From: Schizochytrium sp. TIO01
Taxonomy: Eukaryota; Sar; Bigyra; Thraustochytrida; Thraustochytriidae
Direction: 5' to 3'
Assembly: GCA_004764695.1 (NCBI GenBank)
Contig: SMSO01000006.1
Span: forward strand, 1,096,859-1,160,858
Length of the DNA: 64,000 nt
Below, one piece after another: positions 51,804 through 62,513 of this stretch. Each line of letters opens with the position of its first letter. The stretch's first letter is position 1. Position numbers and translations under genes: made by a program. The notes under the pieces were generated by a model. The model did no database searches and was not told the origin of the DNA. It saw nothing but the letters and a program-made list of their open reading frames with translations.

Positions 51804-54568
51804 GCTCAGAGTCTGCTTCGCCGCGTGGACGATCTTCAAGCTCGCAACGCCGCGCAGGTCCAGCTTGAAGACGCTCCTCACGCCGAGGCCTCCTTCGCCA
51901 CGCTTGACCCTAATACGCCCTAATGTGGTGCCTGCTGTGTTTTGCTCACGCTGCGTATCTTTCTTTATCTTTCGTGCAATAGTCACTGTCGCTTTATCTT
52001 TGAGCCTATATTATTGCTCTAATTTTACTTTAAATGAAGATTAAAATTCTGAATAAAGTAACAAGTCAAAAACAAAAACAAAAAAATAACTTTAAAACGA
52101 CCCGAACTCACAATAAGACCAAACAAACCAAACAAATTAAAACGAAGTGAGATGAAATAGAAGAAGATAAAAGAGATAAGAAATACGAAGAAACCCATTC
52201 ATGGTTTGGGTAAGCAGAGAGAGAAAGAGAGAGAGAGAAAGAAAGTAAACGAACTCAAAAGAGTGCGGAGGAAAACAAAGCGCGATGTATTAAAAGAAAG
52301 TGTTTAAAACAAACACACAGAAAGATTGACGTACGAAAGACAGAAAGAAACACAGAAAGCAAACAAAGCATTGCTTTCCTTGCCTTGCCTCGTTTCGTTT
52401 CGTTTCGTGGGCCTCGCGCCTGTTTCATTCCCTCGTCTCGCGGGCTTCGCTCCTGCGGCGTGGAGGACGGGAACGGCACTTCAGCAGCAGCCGGGGGCAG
52501 TGCTGGCGCCCCGCGCAGTGCTGGTGCCTCGGGCGGCCTGACGGACTTTCTGCGGGCATTCATTCCTGCACGGACGCCGACCTCCAGTGGACCCAGCAAG
52601 CGAGCAACCAGCTCAAGTCCCAGAACTTCGACCTCCATACGCTTGAGCTGAAGGCGGCGGTCTCCGCGGGACGCTTCCACGACGAGCAGTCGCTGCGAAG
52701 CTGGTGGATAGACGGTGCCTGCTCCTGCCTGGCGGCGGCTTTCGCTCAGGCGATGCACGTGAACGACCCCATTACACATTCGTTACACATTGCATGACAC
52801 ATTCACAGCAGCACAGGAAGTCATCATCATCGTCATCAAAAAACAACATCGCCATGGCGCTCGACATGAGGAGGAAGATGAATCCAAGCGGCGGCGGAGA
52901 CATTTAGAAGCAGCGCTGAGGGCGAGCTCGCGTCTGCTTCTTCAAGGCCGCTCACGTTCAAGGCAGCCGCGGATTGATCGCCAATCGCGACAGGCAGGCA
53001 TCTTGGTCGCATTTCATGATTCATGATTCGGGCGTATCGCAAATCTCGCGATGCGCTGTTGCCGTGGCTGTCGATGCTGCTGTTGCTGTCGATGCTGCAA
53101 GTCTCTGCCAAGGTTTGCTTCAATTCCAAGTGGCACGCTCGTGCGGGTGCTGCCAAGAACGTGGCCCTTCGTGTGCAGGGAAGAGGCTCGATTGGAGAAG
53201 TTGTTGCGCTGGTGCCGGGCTTGAGGGATATAGCTAGCTCCTCAGAGCGCTGCGAGTATGAATGAGGAATATCCGGTGGAAGGAAAGAAAACACAGCTCT
53301 GCCGTGAACTATGTGTATGTATGTTCCTGCGCTGCGTTACACGCTCAATTTGAGTAACCCCTCTGCTTTCCTAAGTTCCATTGTGTGGTTTTGCAATGAA
53401 TAAGACGTTCTCGCTTCGTCTTTCGATCTGCGCAGGGTCGATTAAGGTGTGTTTGTTTTCTTCGAATTGGTTTCATGCTGCGCCAATTTAATAAAGTAAA
53501 GTACACGAATTAAGAGTAACGCGAGCAATCCTTAAAAAAAACAAAAAAAAACTTCCAAGTTATTCATGGCTCTATTCATTTCCTTTTTTATTGTATTCAA
53601 GTTATATTTAAAAATGAAAAGCAAATAAGAAAGTCTCTTTTAACGTTCAATTCTTATTGAATTAAATAATTAATTAATATTAAAAAAAATAAAAAAAATA
53701 ATGAAATTTCAGTTTTATGGTAAATAAATTACTTAAACAAAACTTAAACAAAACAAGGGTGCCTCTAGAGCTACCTAAAGGTAGAGAGCACTTCCTCCCA
53801 ATGTAATATTTGAAGAACAACGACCGATTAGGTTCGCAGATCCGGAGATATTCTCAATCAATCTTCTTGGCGGATACCCGCAGACAGCAGCCATCCAGCG
53901 CTTGGGCTGTTCGCCCCCCCCCCCGAAGATCTCCGAGCTGCCGCCTTGGGTCAGTTTCCGCAAAGCACATGCTGCCTTGCTGAGCCATTCTGCTCGTGGC
54001 CAGAGGTTTTGGGACATCTTTAAACTGTCTGTGCACTATGGTGAGGTGAGAATAAGTGATGAATCAACGAATCAATCAATGAATGAATGATTCAATGAAT
54101 CATTCAATCAATCCATCGACAATCGACGAGTCATAATCAATAAGCTGCGATAACCTATGACTGTCCTGAAGAACCTGAGCTCATTAACTCCCCCGTCAAT
54201 TGCGATAGAGCAGATCTCACAATTTCGCTCTCTGCGATCTCTCAAACTGACCAAGAACTCGAGACGTTCGCGGAGGGGGGCCGTACAGAGAGAGAGAGAG
54301 CTGTCGATCGAGGAAAGTGGTTTCATGGCGTTGATTCTTACATTTCTGGGCGCAGATAACGAAGAATCCCGTGAATAAAAAGTGCCGCAAACCCTTTGCA
54401 TTACATCAGAAGTTCCTAGGCAGTGGTAGCAGCAGTAGGGAGGTATCAAAACCATCGCCAACGCTGTTCGTTTTGCTTCTGAATCCTGCAACTTCCTGCC
54501 CCCTCGCAAGTCAAGACCTCGCCGAGCTATAGATTGAGTTGGTATTATTGCATGATAGCATGATAACA

Positions 54569-54740
54569 TTGCAATATTGCATTGCATTATTGCATTGCAT
54601 TGCATTAATGCATCAAAGCATTATGGCATTATAATATTATTGCATGTTATTGCATTGCATTACACCATTACATTATAACCATATTGCATTATACTAATAT
54701 TATTGAATTGCATTGCATTGCATTGCATTGCATTGCATTG
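54569..54740. repeat. (ATTGC)n pentanucleotide array, degenerate
   Basis: A long imperfect run of ATTGC/ATTAT units, perfect at its right end (54709-54740). Confidence 0.9.
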
Positions 54741-55240
54741 GTTCTCAGAAGAGGCAGGCAACGAGTTGGAGTCGAAAGGCTCAAGCCAAAACAATCGCGC
54801 ATTGCATCCACGGTCGCCACCTCGTCACGCTCGCTCAGTCGGCTTGGATGCAAGCAAGATTTGCGAATTCCAGGAAAGGACGCCATTCCTCTGTGAGCAC
54901 AAGAATGAAGTTTCTATCTGTCTAACTAACTCTCTCTCTCTCTCTATCGAGCTGAGAGCTCGAGGGCACTCTGGCCAACTCACTCGACCCCGAACTGGCG
55001 GGGATTCGAGGCTCGACGTGCGTGACAAAGTGACACGGCATTGCCAAGCTCCCATTTCAAGAACGATGCTCGCTCCCCTCCGCCCTCCGTCCTCGCCCAC
55101 CCGCTTCTGCAGAGCGCTCCAAGGCCATTCCGAAGACCACCGCAGCTCAAGCCACCCTCAAGGGCTCCCAGAACTCCTGGAACTCCGGAACCCATTTTCA
55201 AAGTGGCCCATTTGAGCAACCCGTTTTATGGAAGTGGGCT

Positions 55241-55487
55241 ATGAGTAGCCCAGCTTTTTCCCTAGAGGGGTGCCACATAGGTGTATGGACTAATACTGCC
55301 TAGAGTGCCTACATACTAGACTAGACTAATAGTAGTTAGGCAGGTATACATATACAATATTACATATGGGAAGAGAGCGGAAAGAAGGGAAAGAAGGAGA
55401 TGAGGATTGGCAGTGAGGGATCGAGACAAGAAATCGCGATCAAAGCTTACGGCGCGAGGGAGATTGCGGCGGGGCTGTGGTGCGAAG
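55241..55487. promoter_or_regulatory. 5' flank of the Snu114 gene
   Basis: It contains CTAGACTAGACTAATAG and GCAGGTATAC type sequences at 55317-55347 and a purine-rich leader (55367-55400). The frame is open back to 55407 but without ATG before 55488. Confidence 0.35.
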
Positions 55488-58400
55488 ATGTCGGCAGATC
55501 TTTACGATGAGTTTGGCAACTATATTGGACCGGACATCGACAGTGACTCAGAGTCCGGGTCTGAGTCCTCCTCAGGCTCTGAGGACGACGCCAACGATGG
55601 CGAGGCCACCACGGAGCGCAACACGCAGACGCTGAGTGGTAGCGGGAGAATATCTGCAGATCAGAAGGCATACAGCGATGAACGAGGAGAAGGATCTGGA
55701 GCTGCACGTGGTGGTGCTGGTGGCTTGGGTGGCGATGATGACGATGACGATGAAGAAGAAAATGATGACGATGATGGGGATGTGAGAATGGATATGAGCT
55801 CCACGGCGATTGTTTTGCATGAGGATAAAAAGTTCTATCCAGATGCAGAGGAAGTCTATCCTGGTGTGCAGGTGCTTGTGCAGGATGAAGACACCCAAGG
55901 AATCGAGGAGCCAATTATTAAGCCTGTGGAGATCAAGGTATTTTCAAAGCTGTACGAGGATGCCCCGAATTTGAGGTACAGTGTGAACTTTCTTAACTCG
56001 CTCACTGCAAGACCAATGCTTATGCGGAATGTTGCATTGGTAGGCCATCTGCATCACGGAAAGACAACGCTCCTTGATATTCTTATTGACCGCACCTTTG
56101 AACAACCGAAGCGGACTGAGCTTGCACGCAAGTATGCAAAGGCTTCACCAAGATACTGTGACACACGCATCGACGAGCAAGAGAGGAAACTGTCCATTAA
56201 ATCATGCCCCACCTCGCTTGTGCTTGAGGACGGACGCGGGAAAACGTACTTGATCAACACTATTGACTGCCCTGGACATGTAAACTTTTTAGACGAAACA
56301 ACTGCAGCCCTACAAGCAGCGGATGGTGTTCTTCTTGTTGTCGATGCTGTGGAAGGACCGATGATTAGTACTCGCCGGGCAATCACCCAGGCTGCGCGTG
56401 CTGGAATTCCTATTTCACTCTGTGTTTCAAAGATTGACCGCCTTATTCACGAACTCAAACTTCCGCCTACTGACGCTTACATGAAACTTAAAAACGTTAT
56501 TGACCAGGTCAACGATATCTTGAAATCCGAGGCACAAGTTTCCCCAAACCAAGCTCGCCTCTCACCTACAAAGGGAAATGTTTGCTTCGCCTCAGGCGAA
56601 GATGGGTATTGCTTCACGCTCGAGTCATGGGCACGGCTTCACTTGCGTCAGCGTGGTCTCGCAGATCGTGTTGACGCAGCCCAATTTGCCAAACGTCTGT
56701 GGGGTAATGTTTACTTTGATCCTGCTACACGCAAGTTTGCGCCTCAACCATCTGCCCAAGCTAGGTCTCGTGCGCGCTCATTTGTACACTTTATTCTTGA
56801 GCCCCTTTACAAGATCTACTCTCAAGTTTTGGGCGAAGAACCGGAGGCCCTTAGACCCGTGTTGCAAGAATTACACGTCTACCTAAGCGAGAAAGAACTT
56901 CGCCTCGATCCGCGCCCGTTGCTGCGGATCGTTTTGGACAGATTCTTTGGTGCAGAGGCTACCTCAGGTTTTGTTGACCTTGTTGTAGCACATGTTCCAT
57001 TCCCTGGTTCACCTGAGAACCAAGAGAAACTCTCCTACTTGTACACTGGTTCTGACGATACAAGTGCCAAGAGTGTACTCAGATGCGATGCCAATGGCCC
57101 TCTTCGTGCGCACATTTGCAAACTATATGCAACGCCCGATGGCTCTTCATTTCGCGCTCTCGCGAAAATATATAGCGGTTCTCTCAAGGCAGGTCAGCGT
57201 GTAAGGATTCTTGGCGAATCCTTCTCTGCAATGGACCAAGAAGACTCAAGTGTTGTGACTATTGATGCCCTCAGCATTTGCCAAGCTCGCCACCGCATTC
57301 TGGTGGACCGTATGACCGCTGGAAACTGGGTTTTGATCGAAGGTATTAGTGATTATATTTCCAAAACAGCTACTCTTGTTGCAGATGACGAATCTCTCGA
57401 CTCAGTATGTACATTTCGCGCACCACAATACGATGACGCAGCGGTCATGAAGCTAGCGCTAGAACCAGTCAATCCGCCTGATCTTCCCAAGATGCTCCAT
57501 GGCCTGCGATGCGTTAGCAAATCTTATCCACTTTTGCGGACCAAGGTCGAGGAAAGCGGCGAGCATGTTATTTTTGGAACAGGCGAGATGTACTTGGACT
57601 GTGCCATGCAAGACTTACGCGAAATGTATGCTGGCGTGGAGGTCAAGGCCACGGATCCTATGGTATCCTTTTGTGAATCTGTGGCAAATACCTCTGTGTG
57701 CAAGGCTAGAACAGAGACACCCAACCTGCGCAACTCTTTCACAACAATCGCTGCACCTTTGGAGAAGGGACTCGGCAATGCGATCGAACAAGGTAAACTC
57801 AAGTGGGAGGACGGGGCTTCACGATTGGGTGATGATCTGATCAAGATGTTTCATTGGGATAAGCTTGAGGCACGTTCGTTGTGGGCTTTTGGTCCTACCC
57901 CTAAGGGCGCAAACGTCTTTATTGATGATACCATCAACGGTCAAGTTGACAAGAGTTTAGTGGAATCTGTGCGAGACTCCGTTGTTCAAGGGTTCTGTTG
58001 GGCCACGCGTGAAGGTCCTTTGTGTGATGAACCTATGCGTGACGTCAAATTCCGCATGCTCAATGCTTCGATAGCCTCTGAGCCCATTCATCGCGGTGCA
58101 GGCTTTGTCATCCCTACAATGCGGCGAGCCGCTTATGCCGCTTTTCTGTATGCAAGTCCACGTCTCATGGAGCCTATCTATGCCGTGGAAATTCAAGCTC
58201 CCAAAGATCTGTCATCAGCAATCAACAGAACCCTCCAGCTTCGACGCGGGCGTCTCTTTGCAGATGCTCCTGTGCCAGGCACGCCATTCAGCCTTTTCCA
58301 AGCTTATGTCCCTGTGATTGATTCCTTTGGCTTTGAGACAGATCTTCGCGCCCATACTCAAGGTGCTGCTATTTGTCATCAATACTTTGACCATTGGGAT

Positions 58401-58700
58401 GTTGTTCCTGGTGACCCCCTAGATGATAGCGTGATCCTACGCCCTCTGGAGCCGAGCCGCGGTCAGGACCTCGCACGTGAATTTATGATCAAAACTCGTC
58501 GTCGGAAGGGCCTCCCTGAAGATGTGGCTGTAGCCAAGTACTTTAGCCCTGACGGTCTCGAGGCATACAATAGAGCTCGGCGTCGTCTCAGAGGTGAAGA
58601 GGTGGAGGAAAATGAGGAGGATGGATCTTCATCTGATTCGGACTCTTCTTCCTCCTCTTCCTCTTCCTCTAACTCTGATAACGAGGACGAGAAGCCGTAA
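55488..58700 (+). CDS. EFTUD2: U5 snRNP GTPase Snu114/EFTUD2
   Basis: The 1070-aa product starts at ATG 55488 (MSADLYDEFGNYIGPDIDSD), matching the N-terminus of EFTUD2 (MDTDLYDEFGNYIGPE). It is an EF-2-like spliceosomal GTPase that governs Prp8/Brr2 activity during activation and disassembly. Signatures: VLHEDKKFYPDAEEVY, G1 GHLHHGKTT (186-194), G3 DCPGHVNF (260-267), G4 region VSKIDRLIHELKLPPTDAY (Ser314 where most members have Asn of NKID), the GTEMYLD-like GTGEMYLDCAMQDLR, and the EF-G domain IV/V-like end with FMIKTRRRKGLPEDV. It is longer than the human protein (972 aa) because of an expanded acidic N-terminus and an unusual acidic/poly-Ser C-terminal tail (about residues 1030-1070). No introns. 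Confidence 0.96.
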   Translation: MSADLYDEFGNYIGPDIDSDSESGSESSSGSEDDANDGEATTERNTQTLSGSGRISADQKAYSDERGEGSGAARGGAGGLGGDDDDDDEEENDDDDGDVRMDMSSTAIVLHEDKKFYPDAEEVYPGVQVLVQDEDTQGIEEPIIKPVEIKVFSKLYEDAPNLRYSVNFLNSLTARPMLMRNVALVGHLHHGKTTLLDILIDRTFEQPKRTELARKYAKASPRYCDTRIDEQERKLSIKSCPTSLVLEDGRGKTYLINTIDCPGHVNFLDETTAALQAADGVLLVVDAVEGPMISTRRAITQAARAGIPISLCVSKIDRLIHELKLPPTDAYMKLKNVIDQVNDILKSEAQVSPNQARLSPTKGNVCFASGEDGYCFTLESWARLHLRQRGLADRVDAAQFAKRLWGNVYFDPATRKFAPQPSAQARSRARSFVHFILEPLYKIYSQVLGEEPEALRPVLQELHVYLSEKELRLDPRPLLRIVLDRFFGAEATSGFVDLVVAHVPFPGSPENQEKLSYLYTGSDDTSAKSVLRCDANGPLRAHICKLYATPDGSSFRALAKIYSGSLKAGQRVRILGESFSAMDQEDSSVVTIDALSICQARHRILVDRMTAGNWVLIEGISDYISKTATLVADDESLDSVCTFRAPQYDDAAVMKLALEPVNPPDLPKMLHGLRCVSKSYPLLRTKVEESGEHVIFGTGEMYLDCAMQDLREMYAGVEVKATDPMVSFCESVANTSVCKARTETPNLRNSFTTIAAPLEKGLGNAIEQGKLKWEDGASRLGDDLIKMFHWDKLEARSLWAFGPTPKGANVFIDDTINGQVDKSLVESVRDSVVQGFCWATREGPLCDEPMRDVKFRMLNASIASEPIHRGAGFVIPTMRRAAYAAFLYASPRLMEPIYAVEIQAPKDLSSAINRTLQLRRGRLFADAPVPGTPFSLFQAYVPVIDSFGFETDLRAHTQGAAICHQYFDHWDVVPGDPLDDSVILRPLEPSRGQDLAREFMIKTRRRKGLPEDVAVAKYFSPDGLEAYNRARRRLRGEEVEENEEDGSSSDSDSSSSSSSSSNSDNEDEKP

Positions 58701-59693
58701 TTCCTTGCTTATTCTAGATCCTGCTCTGGATTAAACAGCGCAAAGATGAGTTTCCACATCCTCTAGTGGCAGTTGATCAGAGAGTGAATCGCGTGCTTCG
58801 CAACACTGAGATGTTTCTCAGTCCATTCGTTGGGTTGCACAGAAGAAATTCGCATGATTCCTGATCAAATAAATGCCAAAGACGTGATGACGTTTATATT
58901 GTTGCAAGTCAATAACACGAGCGAGTGCCAAGGAAACAACACAATACAACTCTCAACCAAATCGCCATGAGCAGTATGTTTCTTTGTAAGTTAGCTCATC
59001 CGAGTTTACTGGCACCCTGTAACCCCCCTAGCCTGACCTTAAACCAGCCGATCGGGGGGACTGTAGAGAACGACAGTGACTAGCGTCAGCCAAACTCTCC
59101 ACCCGCTTGGCGGTGGGTGATATCTTCGAGAAGAAGACATCCTTCCAAGCACCTAACTCCGATATCCCCCGAACGTTTGCTTCGCAGCAGATCGATGGTC
59201 TAGATATATCTAATCCCTCGCCAAACTATGAGGAAATCCCGAAGAAGAAGATCTCGCAGAACTGGTCCAGTTCTCCGGCGTAACGTATCCTACTACCATA
59301 ATACGCATAACAAAATCTTATGTCCTCTCACGTAGTGTCTACAACGGTAGAGCAACACCAAAAGAGCAGCACAGTACCTGGGGTACCAACGAATTAGGTC
59401 CCCCAAAGCGCAGAATCACTCATGGAAGGAATTACAAGCAATCACATCTTTGATGTGCAGTGCACATTTGCGATGCACATTTGACCTCTGTTGAGCAGCA
59501 GCTTCTTCTTATTAACTCACCATAACAATTTCGACCACCAACACCATCGTGCAACTAACTCTCCATGCCGACCAGAGCCAGCCCAAACGCTGCACAGAGA
59601 CGAAGACACCTTCAGTCTCGGCTCAATTAATTGGCATCGCCGAAGAAGAAAACATCGGTCAGTCAAGTCAATCAGTCAGTCTCAGAGCAGAGC

Positions 59694-59694
<1 letters not shown>

Positions 59695-59724
<30 letters not shown>

Positions 59725-59737
59725 CTTCTTCTTCTTC
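59695..59737. repeat. (CTT)n microsatellite
   Basis: About 14 tandem trinucleotide units. Confidence 0.95.
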
Positions 59738-59778
59738 TCTTTTAGTAATTCTTCTCCTTTCGTAATTCTTCTTCTTAG

Positions 59779-59800
59779 GTAGATAGATAGATAGATAGAT
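59779..59800. repeat. (AGAT)n microsatellite
   Basis: Five tandem AGAT units. Confidence 0.9.
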
Positions 59801-60573
59801 GATCCCCATATTCCTTCTTCTTACACAGATAGATCTCCCTTCACTGTTGGGACAGCGCTAAAAGGTACCTCTAGAGGTATGTAGTAGCAGTCGCATACGA
59901 GCAGCGTCGCTAGCAAAGCAATACTGGGCCCTAGCGAGAGTGCCCTCCCTATGCGTCCTCTTATGCTAAAGCGTAGTCATGCTGGCAAATTAAGAACCAG
60001 AGAGAAGTCCTAGTTCCTCGGGAGGGCTTAAGGTAACACCGGAACCCTAGCTTAAACAATAGTGGGCCCTAGCACCGCACTTTTGCCCTTCTTTTTTCAG
60101 GCTGTCTCGCAATCCCAGCCCAGAAGGGTGTCATTTGGCCCCTTGCGGACGGCCTTTTCTCCAGGTTTCGACGGCTTTGCCTCATCCCGGGGCCACTCTC
60201 CACCTCCCCCCACGCATAAGCCCCACTCTCCCCGGGAAGCAGGGCGTCGGGGCGGTCTTCATGCTTGGAACGCGGCTGGAACAAAGAGAACGCGGGGCAG
60301 CGGCGGTAATTGTACGGCGCCCCGTCGCGCCGAAGTCCTGTAACCCCACCCCCTGTTCGGCTGGCTGCGCACCTTTCACCGAGGGCAGCATAGGGGAAAC
60401 TGTAGCACGCCTAGAAACCAGTCAGTTTTAAAAGGAGAAAAGAAATAAAAGGGAAAGAGAGGGAGAGAAAGAGAGAGATTAGAAAGAAAGAGGGAATAAG
60501 AAAGAGAGAAAGTCAGACAACAAAGCCCTTAGACTCTCTCGTGTGGACGAAGTAGTCACTCGCCGCTAGCACC

Positions 60574-62140
60574 ATGGCGCGCCGCCCCGCTCGTTGCTGT
60601 ACGTTGAGGCTCGCACCGCTTGGAGAAAGACGCTCTACCATCATGCGTCTCGTCGCTTGACCCGCACTCGGCACCTGCCGGGCAGCTGGGGAGTGGAGAT
60701 GAAGCATGGATGGATGGATGGACGAATTGGACCGCGGGTTGCCGCATGAAGGACCACGACGACCAGGATGTTCTTTGACATAGGCCTGAATCGATGGAGA
60801 GGTGATACGCAGTGGCTTGCGCACAGGAAACCCTTGATACTGATCTTCAACTCGTGCCGTGGATGGCGCAATGGAGGCAGGAAAGAGGAGGCGTAGTTTA
60901 CTGAGTTCGCTTTCATTGGTGATGAAAACCCTCTCCTTTTTGATTGATCGATCTGCTCAATGGCTTCTTTCGTTTAATCAGGGCTCAGAGCGAAAAGAAT
61001 CGCGAACCCTGTTAGGTGAAGAGCTTCGTGCCAGATCATGTTCGGTTCGAGCAGTGAAGAATATTGATGACCTGGTTTATGGTTAAGATTAAACAATGAA
61101 TAGACCGCTAGTAAGACCCATTAAGCACTATTAGTAGACGGTGCTGGCGTAGGTGTTTACTCTTCTATGGCTCATGTTTGATGAACTTCTGGCTCTGCAG
61201 TGGCCCTTTTCGCAATTTTCCGTATTTCATGCTGTCCATGTGAAATAATAGAGGTTTTTGCGTTTTCTCCTCCGCGATAAATACTGATTTATTCAGTGAA
61301 ATAAAACTCTACAATGAGGGGCTAGGAAACTAACTTGGTTGATGAAAATGTTTACGTTGTATTGAAACAGACCGCTACTGCAAGAACAAGCCGTACATCA
61401 AGTCGCGCTACCTTCGTGGTGTACCTGAGCCCAAGCTCAAGATCTACGGTAAGTCCTTTTCGTGGATGTGGGGGAACCTTAGGCAAAACCGTGCGAGGTG
61501 TTGCTCTGTTCCAACCCCACATGATCTTGAGGCTTGAAAAGCCTTAAACGGCAAGAAACACAAAGACTAACGTGAAACTGTTATTAATGGTTGATGAAAT
61601 ATAGATGTCGGTGCCAAGAAGGCTGGCGTAGACGTTTTCCCGGCTGTGTGCCACATGTTCTCTGACGAGCGTGAGCAGATCTCCTCTGAGGCTCTCGAGG
61701 CTGCCCGCATTGCCTGCAACAAGTACCTCGTCAAGAACGCCGGTAAGGATGCCTTCCACATGCGCATCCGTGCCCACCCCTTCCACGTGCTCCGTATCAA
61801 CAAGATGCTTTCCTGCGCCGGTGCTGATCGTCTCCAGACCGGTATGCGTCACGCTTACGGTAAGCCCGCTGGTGTTGTTGCCCGTGTGAAGATTGGCCAG
61901 ATTCTCATCTCCGTCCGCACCCGCAAGCAGACCCTCCCTGTCGCCATGGAGGCTCTCCGCCGCTCCAAGATGAAGTTCCCCGGTCGCCAGAAGATTGTGA
62001 CCTCCAAGAAGTGGGGCTTCACCAAGTATGATACCGCTGAGTACGTGCGCATGCGCAAGGAGGGCCTCCTCATCCCCGACGGAAACCAGGTCAAGTACGT
62101 GCCCAAGCACGGCCCTCTTAATGTTCCCGGCGAGGAGTAA
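60574..62140 (+). CDS. RPL10: Large-subunit ribosomal protein uL16 (RPL10/QM), three exons
   Basis: Exons 60574-60598, 61371-61448 and 61605-62140 give 212 aa (human RPL10 is 214). Exon 1 encodes [10 protein letters not shown]; splicing through a split Tyr codon gives [20 protein letters not shown], the invariant start of the family. Exon 2 ends in a split Asp codon (PKLKIYD). Exon 3 carries [60 protein letters not shown] (the P-site loop region), and [20 protein letters not shown]. It is an essential 60S protein at the subunit interface that joins late in maturation. ATG 60574 is in accATGg. Third positions are strongly C/G, as expected for a highly expressed gene. Introns: 772 and 156 bp, both GT-AG. 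Confidence 0.95.
60599..61370 (+). other. First intron of RPL10, 772 bp
   Basis: Phase 1, after a 25-nt first coding exon. Donor GTACGT, acceptor AAACAG. Its first ~300 bp are GC-rich and include an ATGG repeat (60704-60722). Open frames on both strands exist inside it but look accidental. An intronic snoRNA would be typical for this gene class, but I could not recognise one. Confidence 0.88.
61449..61604 (+). other. Second intron of RPL10, 156 bp
   Basis: Phase 1, donor GTAAGT, acceptor ATATAG. Boundaries are fixed by conserved protein sequence on both sides ([15 protein letters not shown]). Confidence 0.92.
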
Positions 62141-62513
62141 GAAGAGGAATTATTGATTTGATTTTCTGCTTTTTTACACATTCTCTCCCTTTTTCACCAT
62201 ATCATCCTCAATTTTTCTTGTCCTTTACAAGTTGCTCATTCCCAAGAGCTTGTTTGTCCCACGACCCAGTCCCGGCAGCTAAGTAGAGCCATTTTCAATT
62301 GTTTATTTATCAAGACATACGGGTGGCTTTAGTGAGTGGAATAAGAGTCACCTTCCCGTGTCAAGAAAAGGTTTCTTTTGTTGAACAAGATAGTTTGAAG
62401 AAATCAACTTAATCGTTTGGTTTTCATTATCTACTGTACACTTGAGCTCGGGGTTTTAGAAACGTCTTTACATGCATAATTGTGTTATGCTGTTGTTCAT
62501 CTGCGAACATTAT
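62141..62513. other. Intergenic, 373 bp, convergent
   Basis: Pyrimidine-rich 3' flank of RPL10 and 3' flank of the next minus-strand gene. Nothing else seen. Confidence 0.4.

Larger units (their letters stand above)
49191..55240. other. Mosaic of GC-rich coding-like islands without an intact gene
   Basis: Islands at about 49215-49395, 49690-49930, 50220-51195, 51290-51960, 52370-53290, 53760-54060, 54130-54540 and 54750-55230 are GC-rich and locally protein-like. They are separated by A/T-rich tracts with homopolymer A or T runs. The best frames are on the + strand. One ends at the stop 52795-52797 and includes DADLQWTQQASNQLKSQNFD and LELKAAVSAGRFHDEQSLRS. One at about 51516-51789 includes ALGLFFAVCPDLMGHRHRAL. 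One at about 50905-51190 includes LSRDDIRDARQCSLELDEEL. None has a convincing start, and neighbouring islands are in different frames. Two islands share similarity around SACLAMLHVNA / CSCLAAAFAQAMHVND. I read it as remnants of decayed genes or unusual multi-exon structures; no family is recognised. Confidence 0.4.
58701..60573. other. Intergenic, 1.9 kb
   Basis: No supported gene or recognised RNA. It contains a GC-rich patch with short inverted repeats (about 59010-59170), CTT and AGAT microsatellites, AGGTACCTCTAGAGGTA (59864-59880), two GGGCCCTAGC copies (59926 and 60063 regions), a GC-rich stretch 60100-60400, and a purine-rich leader just before the RPL10 start. Confidence 0.4.

Noticed and set aside
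52255-52779. 174-codon minus-strand frame
   Set aside because: Antisense to a more protein-like + strand frame ending at 52797; its end is low-complexity sequence from simple repeats.
57499-57840. Alternative + strand frames inside Snu114
   Set aside because: Shadow frames; the Snu114 frame carries all conserved motifs.
59010-59170. GC-rich segment with short inverted repeats considered as a structural RNA
   Set aside because: No match to 5S, tRNA, U-snRNA or SRP signatures that I could recognise; left as intergenic.
60513-60916. Minus-strand frames in the RPL10 first intron
   Set aside because: They overlap the proven first exon and splice donor region and show no family features.
61544-62110. 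188-codon minus-strand frame
   Set aside because: Antisense of RPL10 exon 3.
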